Assembly (NCBI GenBank): GCA_000469685.2
Contig: LS997567.1
Location: 8,201,374 to 8,265,373 of the forward strand
Direction of reading: 5' to 3'
Length of the DNA: 64,000 nt
Source of the DNA: Haemonchus contortus
Taxonomy: Eukaryota > Nematoda > Chromadorea > Rhabditida > Trichostrongylidae
Position numbers and translations under genes: made by a program
Notes under the pieces: generated by a model
Databases searched by the model: none
Seen by the model: the letters and a program-made list of their open reading frames with translations, nothing else
Told to the model about the DNA's origin: nothing
Shown: positions 51,601-57,158 of the stretch, piece by piece
How the letters are laid out: every line of letters begins with the position of its first letter
How positions within the stretch are numbered: the stretch's first letter is position 1

Positions 51601-51953
51601 GAATGGAAATGGTCGTCCCACAGAACATGTCCGAAGCACCACGAGGTGGTTCTCCAGAGCAGACGTCTCTGAGAGCTCAGCATATCATGCAACACAGAGC
51701 GAGCCTCCCTGTTCAAATGATGACCGGTGGAAGACGTGATGAGAGGAGCGATATCGAGGAGGAAATGCGAAGACAGTTTCTTGTTCGATTCGGGGCTGGA
51801 CGAAGAGCCCCTGTAGCTGAGGAGGATCCATGTGACCCTGTTCATTCGATGGGATCTTCAGATTCCGAAACTTTCAGTGGTTCTCGAGAGTCTGTTGTTT
51901 CGGCTGCGTCCATTGCGAAGGAAGCAGCTACTCACAGAAATTTCAATTACTAA
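18429..51953 (+). CDS. mec-2: MEC-2-like stomatin (PHB/SPFH) protein, 14-exon gene, long isoform
   Basis: Orthologue candidate of Caenorhabditis MEC-2, the stomatin-like protein that binds cholesterol-rich membrane and regulates the MEC-4/MEC-10 DEG/ENaC touch channel (family knowledge). Exons: 18429-18647, 18711-18816, 20140-20243, 24061-24133, 24996-25078, 25141-25215, 25273-25401, 25540-25674, 26466-26584, 28431-28511, 48496-48595, 48990-49078, 49265-49338, 50044-51953. All have GT/AG borders and matching phases, and the sum is 3297 nt = 1098 aa plus stop. Residues ~1-108 are a Ser/acidic N-terminus beginning [12 protein letters not shown]; ~115-143 a hydrophobic hairpin with Pro135; ~144-330 the PHB domain; ~375-462 the MEC-2-type tail ([18 protein letters not shown]); 463-1098 a disordered Ser-rich extension. 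The start is chosen because it aligns with the MEC-2 N-terminus; the frame is open about 33 codons further upstream without another Met. Introns 3 and 10 are huge and repeat-filled. Polyadenylation signals AATAAA lie at 52022 and 52369. Other 5' isoforms are possible. Confidence 0.93.
18711..18816 (+). CDS. mec-2: mec-2 exon 2 (charged linker)
   Basis: The acceptor is CAACTCAG and the donor CCCAAG|GTATCA. It encodes [20 protein letters not shown] and a further Lys/Glu-rich stretch ending ENEEPQ. It is in phase 0 from exon 1 and leaves one base for exon 3. The sequence is poorly conserved, as expected for the linker ahead of the membrane hairpin. Confidence 0.8.
20140..20243 (+). CDS. mec-2: mec-2 exon 3 (membrane hairpin)
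   Basis: The acceptor is GAATTTCAG and the donor AAG|GTGAGC. It encodes [20 protein letters not shown] and then [15 protein letters not shown]. This is the single hydrophobic hairpin by which stomatins dip into the inner leaflet; the hairpin proline (LPIS) and flanking cysteines, palmitoylation candidates in the family, are present. Near-identical to C. elegans MEC-2 here. Confidence 0.95.
20549..20771. mobile_element. short MITE-3-like element in mec-2 intron 3
   Basis: Left end AAAGCATGGTTCACAATGAA and right end TTGATCGTGGACTGTGTCCT. Interior contains the recurring CTAGAATGAACATG / GGCCTAGATGAGGCG motif of this family. Confidence 0.5.
21061..21313 (-). mobile_element. MITE-1 copy 2, 9-bp target duplication
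   Basis: Reverse-oriented copy flanked by a perfect 9-bp direct repeat CTTACGTTT (21052-21060 and 21314-21322). The right flank reads into a hammerhead-like motif, so the element landed inside it. Sits in mec-2 intron 3. Confidence 0.9.
21318..21348 (-). ncRNA. second hammerhead-like core, MITE-interrupted
   Basis: Reverse strand reads CCGACGA, AGGC-GATATT-GCC, GAAACGT, the same core as at 55.4 kb except CUGANGA has become CCGACGA. The MITE-1 copy 2 target duplication CTTACGTTT overlaps GAAACGTAAG, so the insertion cut this motif. Confidence 0.35.
21965..22222 (+). mobile_element. MITE-1 copy 3, 9-bp target duplication
   Basis: Flanked by a perfect 9-bp repeat CTGCCCTAC (21956-21964 and 22223-22231). 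Inverted relative to copy 2, which lies 650 bp upstream; the pair could fold as a long intronic hairpin in mec-2 intron 3. Confidence 0.9.
22576..23240. mobile_element. MITE-3-like element in mec-2 intron 3
   Basis: Left end CCACCGTTCACGACAATTTT, right end TTATCGTGAACCGTGCCTTT. The interior from about 22850 (AAACCCTAGTAACAGC, CATCACTCGGCGAT, CTATGCCCT) recurs at 55511-55870. Confidence 0.5.
23963..24016. repeat. inverted and direct copy of the mec-2 exon 4 splice junction
   Basis: 23963-23983 is the perfect reverse complement of 23996-24016 (CCCAGGTAAGAGCTCGATTT + T), with a 12-nt loop. 23981-24016 is also a perfect 36-nt direct copy of 24114-24149, the last 20 nt of exon 4 plus the first 16 of intron 4. 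So intron 3 has a decoy 5' splice site (CAG|GTAAGA at 24000/24001) and its antisense. Confidence 0.97.
24061..24133 (+). CDS. mec-2: mec-2 exon 4 (start of PHB domain)
   Basis: The acceptor is CTTGTTGCAG and the donor CCCAG|GTAAGAG. It encodes [20 protein letters not shown] then AKGPG, the stomatin signature at the start of the PHB domain. Its last 20 nt plus the first 16 nt of the following intron are repeated exactly about 130 nt upstream inside intron 3 (see finding). Confidence 0.95.
24671..24906 (+). mobile_element. SINE-1 copy 6, in mec-2 intron 4
   Basis: Diverged head (GATGATGTGGTGGAAAGTG) and B box CACGGGTTAGAACCCCGG; tail GGTTGGTTGAAGCCAAAAAA. Ends about 90 bp before exon 5. Confidence 0.75.
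24996..25078 (+). CDS. mec-2: mec-2 exon 5 (PHB domain)
   Basis: The acceptor is CATTTCAG and the donor GAG|GTACGA. It encodes [20 protein letters not shown] then FEVPPQE, the canonical stomatin segment after the membrane hairpin. Phase 1 in, phase 0 out. A SINE ends about 90 nt upstream in the intron. Confidence 0.95.
25141..25215 (+). CDS. mec-2: mec-2 exon 6 (PHB domain)
   Basis: The acceptor is TTATTTTCAG and the donor TCG|GTATCG. It encodes 25 residues, [20 protein letters not shown] then NATIS, a core PHB strand region. Phase 0 on both sides, with a 62-nt intron before it and a 57-nt intron after. Confidence 0.95.
25273..25401 (+). CDS. mec-2: mec-2 exon 7 (PHB domain)
   Basis: The acceptor is ACCCCTTTAG and the donor CAG|GTGCAC. 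It encodes 43 residues, [20 protein letters not shown] through [20 protein letters not shown], matching the highly conserved PHB core of MEC-2. Phase 0 on both sides. Confidence 0.95.
25540..25674 (+). CDS. mec-2: mec-2 exon 8 (PHB domain and start of helix)
   Basis: The acceptor is TCACTTCTTAG and the donor AAG|GTCTTT. It encodes [20 protein letters not shown], then [20 protein letters not shown] and EARAK. The [12 protein letters not shown] strand and the Ala/Glu helix used for stomatin oligomerisation are intact. Confidence 0.95.
25741..25870 (+). mobile_element. SINE-2 fragment in mec-2 intron 8
   Basis: B box GTGGGTTCGAGTCTCGTC followed by GGACCGATTTTTGCGCACAA and CGCCATCCTTGTGAGA, the same 3' body as the 58.7 and 60.6 kb copies. 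The 5' half is not recognisable. Confidence 0.5.
25969..26227 (-). mobile_element. MITE-1 copy 4, 9-bp target duplication
   Basis: Flanked by ACAGCCCAC (25960-25968 and 26228-26236). Lies in mec-2 intron 8, immediately after a SINE-2 fragment. Confidence 0.9.
26466..26584 (+). CDS. mec-2: mec-2 exon 9 (C-terminal helix of stomatin core)
   Basis: The acceptor is TTTTTCAG and the donor TC|GTTAGT. It encodes [20 protein letters not shown] and the following [20 protein letters not shown] helix. Leaves two bases. The preceding intron (25675-26465) holds a SINE-2 fragment and a minus-strand 259-bp MITE. Confidence 0.95.
26678..27430 (+). mobile_element. internally deleted mariner element with ~75-bp inverted repeats, in mec-2 intron 9
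   Basis: Begins TTAGGCTGAGTCATAAGTCC after TA; the right end is the reverse complement. Arms match through GATGACTTCTAGAGAT(T/C)AT, AACTCGGGAAAGAGG and CGAAAATGGACGCG. Length ~750 bp against about 1.3 kb for an intact mariner. Confidence 0.85.
26840..27390 (+). pseudogene. mariner transposase remnant (N-terminal half)
   Basis: Split over frames: [20 protein letters not shown] and KWHTKF (first HTH), [17 protein letters not shown] and [20 protein letters not shown] with WVAHAL (second HTH and WVPHEL-type linker). The catalytic DDD domain is missing, so it could not be autonomous. Confidence 0.8.
27694..28150. mobile_element. MITE-3-like element in mec-2 intron 9
   Basis: Left end AAAGGGACAGTCCACGACAA and right end AACGTTAACTGTGGCTT are degenerate inverted repeats of the MITE-3 type. 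Interior resembles 53769-54209 (GCGTACAGCTGGC, GTGAAAACTC). Confidence 0.5.
28431..28511 (+). CDS. mec-2: mec-2 exon 10 (end of stomatin core)
   Basis: The acceptor is TTTGTTTCAG and the donor AATT|GTAAGT. It encodes [20 protein letters not shown] then QRPAPK and two bases of the next codon. The [10 protein letters not shown] motif is the conserved C-terminal assembly segment of stomatins. The donor opens a ~20 kb intron. Confidence 0.95.
28515..29930. other. start of mec-2 intron 10, nothing recognised
   Basis: Short frames on both strands with no family motif. Poly-T tract at 29658. Confidence 0.55.
29935..30190 (-). mobile_element. MITE-1 copy 5
   Basis: Minus-strand copy in mec-2 intron 10 with intact ends; small internal deletions. 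No matching direct repeat is visible in the flanks, so the target duplication has decayed or was rearranged. Confidence 0.88.
31368..31625 (+). mobile_element. MITE-1 copy 6 at 5' edge of duplicated unit A
   Basis: Flanked by GTGCGAGAC (31359-31367) and GTGCGAAAC (31626-31634), a 9-bp duplication with one change. The first base of this element coincides with the 5' border of the 8.3 kb duplicated unit. Confidence 0.9.
31635..33320. other. unassigned repeat body of unit A (same as 39953-41640)
   Basis: Conserved with unit B only because of the duplication; contains a MITE-3-like motif (GGATGGATCTGTGGCCC, 31828) and CAACAACAACAATGGACAC at 32960. Frames are short and differ between the two units, so no coding is claimed. 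Confidence 0.5.
33330..37080 (-). pseudogene. decayed RTE-clade non-LTR retrotransposon, unit A
   Basis: Reading the minus strand from ~37064: an N-terminal segment [20 protein letters not shown] and an APE-endonuclease-like part, then MITE-2, then APQAGCSDS-like endonuclease sequence ([11 protein letters not shown] and LSFDDFI near 35.5 kb), the linker [20 protein letters not shown] (~35.0 kb), reverse-transcriptase start [12 protein letters not shown] (~34.57 kb), a thumb-region motif [11 protein letters not shown] (~33.95 kb), and a C-terminal TPKKRW-type motif (~33.5 kb). Stops and frameshifts are frequent. Clade assignment is from remembered family motifs. Confidence 0.8.
36237..36645. 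mobile_element. MITE-2 (Mutator-like, 409 bp) inside RTE of unit A
   Basis: Ends GGGTGACGGAACTTTTCCCC and (reverse complement) GAGCCCGGTACCTTCTCCCC. Flanked by a perfect 9-bp duplication CCTGCTGAA (36228-36236 and 36646-36654). It interrupts the endonuclease region of the minus-strand RTE element and was present before the segment duplicated. Confidence 0.85.
37404..37707. mobile_element. MITE-2, 304 bp, unit A only
   Basis: Starts GGGTAACGGGACTTCTCCCC and ends GGGGAGAAGTTCCCGGCCCC. The 9-bp duplication TGTAACCCT flanks it (37395-37403, 37708-37716). Unit B has the empty site TGTAAACCT at about 46239. Shorter than its relatives through an internal deletion. Confidence 0.9.
37970..38462. mobile_element. 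MITE-3, unit A
   Basis: Paralogue of 46501-47004 in which the left inverted repeat has lost the CACAGTTCACG part; right end TTATCGTGGACTGTGCGTTT is intact. Confidence 0.7.
38533..38822. repeat. ~290-bp GC-rich fold-back palindrome, unit A
   Basis: Left arm runs from GCCGGCGAGCCGGCGTACCA through TCGCGTCGCGCCCAAG and CCTTCGAAGGGCTGAAAA to ACCATTCGC; the right arm is its near-perfect reverse complement. Only about 25 nt of loop. A C-run near 38787-38797 breaks the symmetry. No coding content. Confidence 0.88.
39686..39943 (+). mobile_element. MITE-1 copy 7 at 5' edge of duplicated unit B
   Basis: Paralogue of copy 6. The right target repeat is GTGCGAGAC (39944-39952), identical to the left repeat of copy 6, but the left flank is the tail of unit A. 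This places the duplication junction at the 5' tip of the element. Confidence 0.9.
43314..43691. mobile_element. MITE-2, 378 bp, unit B only
   Basis: Starts GGGTCCGGGAACTTCTCCCC and ends AGGGGAGAAGTTCCGTTACCC-like (last 20 nt shown in part). Flanked by GGATAACAC (43305-43313, 43692-43700). Unit A has the unfilled site GGAAAACAC near 34808. Inserted into the reverse-transcriptase part of the decayed RTE copy. Confidence 0.9.
45123..45538. mobile_element. MITE-2 inside RTE of unit B
   Basis: Paralogue of the 36237 copy. The left target repeat CCTGCTGAA (45114-45122) is kept; the right one is degraded and about 60 bp of adjoining RTE sequence present in unit A is missing. Confidence 0.83.
46501..47004. 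mobile_element. MITE-3 (AAGGCACAGTTCACGATAA ends), unit B
   Basis: Begins AAGGCACAGTTCACGATAAA and ends TTATCGTAGACTGTGCCTTT, about 20-bp terminal inverted repeats with one or two mismatches. Best-preserved member of a diffuse family seen at least nine times in the window. Non-coding. Confidence 0.75.
47073..47359. repeat. ~290-bp GC-rich fold-back palindrome, unit B
   Basis: Same structure as in unit A, with CTCCTAGCAC replacing the C-run, so pairing of the arms is better here (GTGCTAGGAG in the left arm finds its partner). Arms of about 130-140 nt. Confidence 0.88.
48496..48595 (+). CDS. mec-2: mec-2 exon 11 (MEC-2 C-terminal region)
   Basis: The acceptor is CATTTGCAG and the donor CAG|GTGAGA. 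It encodes (F)[19 protein letters not shown] and then [14 protein letters not shown]. This segment is MEC-2-specific rather than general stomatin. It contains a PPPLP stretch that could bind SH3 or WW modules (inference) and a CC pair. Confidence 0.93.
48990..49078 (+). CDS. mec-2: mec-2 exon 12
   Basis: The acceptor is CGTTTTCAG and the donor CACAG|GTAATG. It encodes [20 protein letters not shown] then [20 protein letters not shown] corresponds to the equivalent C. elegans MEC-2 motif. Leaves two bases, phase 2. Confidence 0.88.
49265..49338 (+). CDS. mec-2: mec-2 exon 13
   Basis: The acceptor is TATTTTCAG and the donor CCAG|GTGATC. It encodes (S)[19 protein letters not shown] then MQLDP, matching the MREAQ..HSAA..QLDP region near the end of the C. 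elegans short form. Retaining the next intron would add about 16 codons, ending RFPVES at a TGA near 49387, a plausible short isoform (inference). Confidence 0.85.
49424..49670 (+). mobile_element. SINE-1 copy 7, in mec-2 intron 13
   Basis: Head GACGGAGGTGGTGTAGTGGC, B box TTGGATCGAATCCCGC, tail GGGATTGATTAACGCC. Sits between exon 13 and the long 3' exon in sense orientation. Confidence 0.8.
50044..51953 (+). CDS. mec-2: mec-2 exon 14, long disordered C-terminal tail
   Basis: A single 1.9 kb exon, acceptor GGTTCCAG, giving about 636 residues and ending TAA. Composition is Ser/Glu/Arg/Pro-rich with no globular family I recognise. The N-terminal third is Ser/Lys low complexity; then come [20 protein letters not shown], the acidic [17 protein letters not shown], a Tyr/Pro patch ([12 protein letters not shown]), the acidic [17 protein letters not shown], and a final Arg-rich [17 protein letters not shown] and Ser-rich end. 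Long MEC-2 isoforms with disordered tails are known in C. elegans. The phase from exon 13 is exact. The frame is unbroken over 1.9 kb in a region where everything else is decayed, which supports selection on coding. Confidence 0.88.
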
Positions 51954-52021
51954 ATTCCTAAATGCAGTATATGTAGGTTTGATTATTCAACGATGGGACT
52001 GAAGAAGTTATCCAGAAAAAA

Positions 52022-52374
52022 AATAAACAGCAAACAATAATGGATATAAGAATTGGATAGCCTTTCAAAGAGTCGTTGTTCAACACTTAGTACACCGTTA
52101 CTTCATTTGTTTTCCCTCAAATCTCATTCAGCATGAACACTCGATCTAGACAAGGTGTTAGTTAATCGCGTGGCTTGTGGGTGATTGGTGGTCTCCAGTA
52201 GTGACCAATCACAGTTTGTCTTGAGTAGGCCACGCCCTTCTTGTCTCTACGACTGTATCGGGTGTTTGTACCGAACGAAAACGTGATTCATAAGTTTGTT
52301 TTGATTGCTAAGAGATTTGCCAATGAATGCTATGTACTCCCATCTCACTTGTTATCTGTCATGACAACAATAAA
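52022..52374 (+). promoter_or_regulatory. mec-2 polyadenylation signals
   Basis: AATAAA occurs at 52022-52027 (69 nt after the stop) and again at 52369-52374, giving short and longer 3' UTR choices. The second is followed by a T/G-poor, A-rich stretch. Confidence 0.5.
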
Positions 52375-52783
52375 GTATCGTGTATAAAATATATTTGAAG
52401 TGTAAAAAAACTGAAGGATAAAAGGTGGCAAGAGAAACCAGGAGAAGAGAAGAAATCATAAAATAAAAAAACAAAATGAATGAGAGCCTTTTTGGCTGTT
52501 ATAAAAACGATGCACAGCAAATTGGTATTATAATGGTTCACTAGTATAGATGGACTACAATAGGTAGATTCCCGGACCTGTAGTCCCGTAACTTCACCGA
52601 AAAACATGCCAGTGACGTACGTGTAGGCAGGGCCGCTGCTGAAGTGGCTTTCCCATGTAATGCTCGTAGGGGCAAAATGCCAGGAAATATTACGTCATTG
52701 AGCACAGGTTAGGAGCATTGATAGCTGACAGTCGCCTGCTCTTTTACTATAACTTCCCTTGGGACATCTGTTCACAAAGCCTG

Positions 52784-53170
52784 GGGTAACGGAACTTCTC
52801 CCCTATCGCGGCATTCTCCCTTGTGGCATGCGGCAAATGTCACTGCAATTACCGTACTCACCCCGCCTCCCGCCAATCGATAGGACGCTATATTTTTCCT
52901 TGACTGGCTTGCTTTTTCATTAGATTTTATCGTTTTTTCTTTTGTTTCTTTTTAGTTTTCGTGTTTATTAGACTTGATTATTCAAAATGTCCCTCCTATA
53001 TAAACGACGATCAAGACCGCATTGGAATTGAAAAGAGCGGCCAGCCAATTCAAACAATCAAAGGACTCCCTATCTTACAAATTGCGCGCTCCAATCTTCC
53101 ATCGCAATCCTGTTATAGGCGGCGGGTGCGGCGTGTGCGACGCCGTGTTAGGGGAGAAGTTCCCGGACCC
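52784..53170. mobile_element. MITE-2, 387 bp, downstream of mec-2
   Basis: Starts GGGTAACGGAACTTCTCCCC and ends GGGGAGAAGTTCCCGGACCC. Flanked by CAAAGCCTG (52775-52783) and CAAAGCCCG (53171-53179). Ends about 135 bp before the candidate terminal exon. Confidence 0.9.
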
Positions 53171-53304
53171 CAAAGCCCGACAATTATGATCCAAATGTAC
53201 ACCTCATGTTTCCGTAGGCACCACGGTTACGCGAAATTCTCGTGAACACCTAATATAGAAGGAGTGTTACTGGTTACCAGCAGAGTCTTTTTCGCTCTTT
53301 TCAG

Positions 53305-53446
53305 TGAAGTTGGTCTGAGCCGACCGCTAGACGAACGATACGACTTCTACCGTGGTGATCGCATTTCACAAGCATTGGGTGCACCTCTTTGGGCAGGTAC
53401 CGAGAAAAGCGAAAGTACTCAACGGAAAAGCAGTGGAGGTTCATAA
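53305..53446 (+). CDS. possible terminal exon (47 codons), gene of origin uncertain
   Basis: A strong nematode acceptor (CGCTCTTTTCAG) precedes an open frame reading EVGLSRPLDERYDFYRGDRI then SQALGAPLWAGTEKSESTQR and ending SGGS, TAA. The required incoming phase (two bases) equals the donors of mec-2 exons 9, 10 and 12, so it could be an alternative 3' end of mec-2 skipping the 1.9 kb exon. It could equally be the last exon of something else or chance. I do not recognise the peptide. Confidence 0.35.
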
Positions 53447-53768
53447 ATAAGCCCATTCTCTGATAATTAATGTGTTTCTGTGTGGATTTGAGTGAATTAT
53501 ATTCGGTTTTCTAAGAGCTTATGCACCAAGTGAATCTGTGGATCCCATCATTTTGCTTCAACAGTTTTGCTATGATGTGGGTATGGTCAAAATTTTGATG
53601 TGATCTCTGATGTGATCTTAGAAATCGGCTCATCCTTATATCTCTTTGAAAGCTGCAAGCAAATATGAATAGATACCAAAAATATAAAAGTCTGTCCATT
53701 TGGGTAATGGGTTACGATAGCGGTCTATCTGTCGAAAGTAGAATGCATCTGTTCCAAGAATCTAAAAA

Positions 53769-54209
53769 TACAGTTTACGATAATTGTGGGCTACCTAGTT
53801 TTAAACGAGTAATAGAAATAACAGTCGATTAAAGTGAAAACATAGCGAAGAAAACGCGAAAAACAGCGCATTCAAAGAGTCATAAGACCTGAAACGGTAG
53901 TAAAATCAGGGATTGGACGAGAAAGTGACGACAAAAGTTGCAAGGGAAGGGTATATAGACTAGTTGTTCGAATGAGCGCGCCATTGCGTACAGCTGGCCG
54001 CAATATGTTGCTTGCGTGCAAGGTATAGGTCCCGGTGCGAATGGTGCAACCTACAGGCTCTATAGCGCACCGTGAAAACTCTCCCGCTTTGGGTGTGTAC
54101 GTCGACTAACAATAAGCCGGTTATGAGGCCCCTAGCGCTATCTTTGAGGGTCACAGATTCATCTAATGAAAGTTCTCAGAAAGCAATTTTATTATGAACT
54201 ATACCTTTG
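53769..54209. mobile_element. MITE-3-like element downstream of mec-2
   Basis: Left end ACAGTTTACGATAATTGTGG, right end TTATTATGAACTATACCTTT; interior shares GCGTACAGCTGGC and CCGTGAAAACTC with the intron 9 copy. Confidence 0.5.
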
Positions 54210-54940
54210 ACTTGCCGTTTCGGCCATAACTGCCGCATATGCGCCGACCTCGTTTTGACCAGTTACCACGATGACACATTCCTTCACACCTCTTCATGCG
54301 ACTGAGATAAGAATCGACATCGTACAGAAAGCGTGAAATTGGGATAGCGTAAGAAAATGAGAGCTCACTGGACTCGAAATATAAATCGCTAGTAAATACG
54401 CTTCAACTCTTCGAAGGAGTATGTGAGATCCTAACGCGATTTTACTGAAGAAATATCTGGTCAAAAGGGGATTGCAAGACACCAAACTACAGACTGAGTC
54501 AAGTTGCACAAGGAACCATTGAAACATTTCATAAAGAGCAGTAGGACCATCTATCTGCAGACTTTGACTTAGCACACCACAGAAAACTGGGCATCAGAAA
54601 ATTACAGATTTATCAATGCCGACCTGTGTTCTCAACTTGACAGCGACAATTTTTTCAGAATTTCAGTCTTCATAAGTGTTTCTCAATCACAAATGAGCTT
54701 GGCTTATTTCACTCGTTCACAAGAGTCACAGTATTCAGTGCTAAGCAATTCGTTAGTCCATTGTAACAATGCATATTACGCTGTCGTACGAGTAGAACGT
54801 GAAAATAATAAATAAAGCCATACTCGCGCATGTTACGGTGTCACATATGACTGTCAGAATGGAGTTACGTGTTCTATTACAAAGTCGCGTACCAACTGTG
54901 AATTGGGAATTTTCTCAATAAAGTATGCCTTTATTATATA

Positions 54941-55179
54941 GGATCAAGGAACACCTAGCTGGTCTGAATCAATCAAGGCCTGAAACCTCCTTCGGAGACC
55001 ATCGTAGGCAATGCCACGAAGACGTGGAGTTTGAAGCTTCAGTCAGGATTTTGATGCGCGAGCCCACGACCTCCGCGCACGAGACTTCGGATCTGCGATG
55101 AGGCGCAAAAGACCCCAGAATTGACCGTAAAGACGAATGCCTGGCCATAACAAATGAGCTTGCCCCGTTCCTCGACCTG
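54941..55179 (+). pseudogene. Penelope-like element, C-terminal GIY-YIG endonuclease fragment
   Basis: First frame: IKEHLAGLNQSRPETSFGDH, RRQCHEDVEFEASVRILMRE and TTSAHETSDL, then TGA and a frameshift; the next frame continues AKDPRIDRKDECLAITNELA and PFLDLCG. These match the end of GIY-YIG domains of animal Penelope-like retroelements as I know them (...H.SARKTLEAFWI.AKNPKMNRKEEC...LAPYL). No reverse transcriptase is seen upstream. Confidence 0.75.
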
Positions 55180-55424
55180 TGTGGGCTACGATTGCCGCCG
55201 GCTTCAAATCGTGGGTCAGGTCACCCGGAGGCCTCCCACTGCGGAAACGTTCAAACAGGCAGTTTGAAAGGTGGTCCACATGCCATCCTCTCTATTTTCA
55301 ATGTGGGTTCCCGGTTATGGTTTACGAGTCCCTTTCAGATATCTGTAGGTTATACTTGAATTAACTGAAGCCTGAAATATTGTTCGATATTGATGAATCT
55401 CAAATACTTTTTGGCTTCCAGGTC

Positions 55425-55449
55425 CTGACGAAGGCGACAATGCCGAAAC
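55425..55449 (+). ncRNA. hammerhead-ribozyme-like core motif
   Basis: CTGACGA, then AGGC-GACAAT-GCC able to form stem II, then GAAAC: the CUGANGA...GAAA core arrangement with one extra A before stem II. Lies ~250 bp downstream of the Penelope-like fragment, where such elements carry ribozyme-bearing terminal repeats. I could not define stems I and III with confidence, so activity is unproven. Confidence 0.4.
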
Positions 55450-55510
55450 GTTGGCCGAACAAAGAGTTATATTATATCATGTTGGTCGAGGCTATACAAA
55501 AACACCTTTG

Positions 55511-55870
55511 TAACAAAAAAAAATCCTAGTAACAGCACAAATAGCTCTCTTTTTTGGTCTCTTGAGGTAAAAAACTAGAATAAGGATCGCATTAGCGAAA
55601 AAAAATAACAGAGATTGAAGGAATGGGGGAAAACCATAGTCTCATCACTCGGCGATCAGCTGATCAGAACGAATATTGCAATTTGTATTGCCTCGCCACT
55701 CGTCTGACGTGACATCGATCGAGGGATGGGAAGTCTGGGCGATCCGGTGAAGGGGCTCCAACTATGCCCTAGCTGTTGAGTTAGGACTCGACAGCGTCCT
55801 TCCTGTTACCCTTGGGAGCCACTGGGTATTCCTAGGGGAGGAGCTCAGAAACCATTTTTATTGTGAAATG
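55511..55870. repeat. second copy of the 22.85-23.24 kb repeat
   Basis: Shares AATCCTAGTAACAGCACAAA, CTCATCACTCGGCGAT, ACGTGACATCGATCGAGGG and the terminal TTTTTATTGTGAAATGTGCC with the intron 3 element. Follows the Penelope-like fragment. Confidence 0.6.
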
Positions 55871-56123
55871 TGCCTTTGAAGAATAGTCTCGAAATGGGGT
55901 CATACTGCCTGAAGGTCTTCTCTTGGAGACTCTTCATACACGGTATTTGACGTGCACCATGATCGAGCTGTAGAGCGCAGCGATCTTTAACATTGGCGAT
56001 GCATTTTTTGTGTGAAAGCGTGTAGCTTGTTCCGAAAGACCACTACTTATCCAAATATATACATATATTTATACTTATATTTATATAACTCCTTTCTTCT
56101 TCACTTTCATTTTTTATCCTAAT

Positions 56124-56192
56124 ATGTGTGTATGTGTTATGTATGTATGCGTGTGTATGCGTGTGTGCGTATGTGTGTGTATGTGTGTGTGA
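56124..56192. repeat. (TG)n-rich microsatellite (ATGTGTGT / GTATGCGTG)
   Basis: Irregular purine-pyrimidine alternation of TGTGTATG and GCGTGTG units over ~70 bp. Confidence 0.9.
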
Positions 56193-56899
56193 TCGGAAAT
56201 TCATACCTTCTGTTCCCGTGGACCTAGAGCTTTCAACTTCGGCAAGAGTACAGGAGGCAGGACACTTATGATGGGTGGTAAGACTAGACTACGCGAAAAG
56301 TGGGCTTGGCATGTGCGGAAATGGGAGCACTTATGGCGACGAACTCCACCCCACAGGGGCACAGGGTGGGGGGACTACCAAATTTGCTCTCTTAGCGGGC
56401 GGTGCACGCACGAAGTGAGTCGGGTTTTTGTGTGATTGGCCACGAATGAGTAATTCCCGTTCGCATTTACCGAAGCCTCTGAATATGGAAAGTATGCGGG
56501 GAGCCAATTTTAACACAAAAAGGAGGAGAGCCCGGCCTCGACAAGTCGATCCGACTGCTATAAAAAAGGTTCCTCGAACAGACTCGTTTATTCGTCCAGC
56601 TGCGGTCCATCCGACAGCGACTTCCCGACTTCGTTAGTATTACAGAACGGCCACCCTGCTCTCCACATCTGAACCCACTTGACTTCATCGTCTGGTCTCT
56701 TATTATGAGGGAATCTGCCAGTTGCCTCTCAGTTTAGGCCCCTTGGAAGCAAGACTGAAGAACGGCAGGGAAGTAATGGAAGAGGGATACTGCGTGCAGC
56801 ATACATGAGTTCGAGAGATTTTGGACCCGTCGCATAATGATTGTAGCCTGTTGTTGCACAAAATGTAATCAAGCGTGCATATGGGGCGTGCTTTGTTCG

Positions 56900-57158
56900 G
56901 GGGACGGAACATTCACCCAGAACTGGATGGGCGCGGCAAATGGCGCGGCAAGATTCGTGGCGTTTAGGACGACTTTGGCACCTACCATTGGGGCCCAAAC
57001 TTGAAGTAGAGTACCTTAGTATGGTCAGATGATCGTAATAATAGAATTTACTTCAAATTTGGGCCCCAAAGATAGGCGCGAAAGTCTTTTAAATAGCCAC
57101 GAATTTCGCCGCGCGACTTGCCGCGTGCATCCAGTTCTGGGTGAATGTACCCATACCC
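56900..57158. mobile_element. MITE with ~100-bp terminal inverted repeats
   Basis: The arms share ACATTCACCCAGAACTGGAT and continue imperfectly for about 100 bp each (GGGGCCCAAA near the middle of both), with a short AT-rich loop near 57005-57050. Flanked by direct repeats GCTTTGTTCG (56890-56899 and 57159-57168). The GGG termini and 9-10 bp duplication resemble the MITE-1/MITE-2 pattern. Confidence 0.75.
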
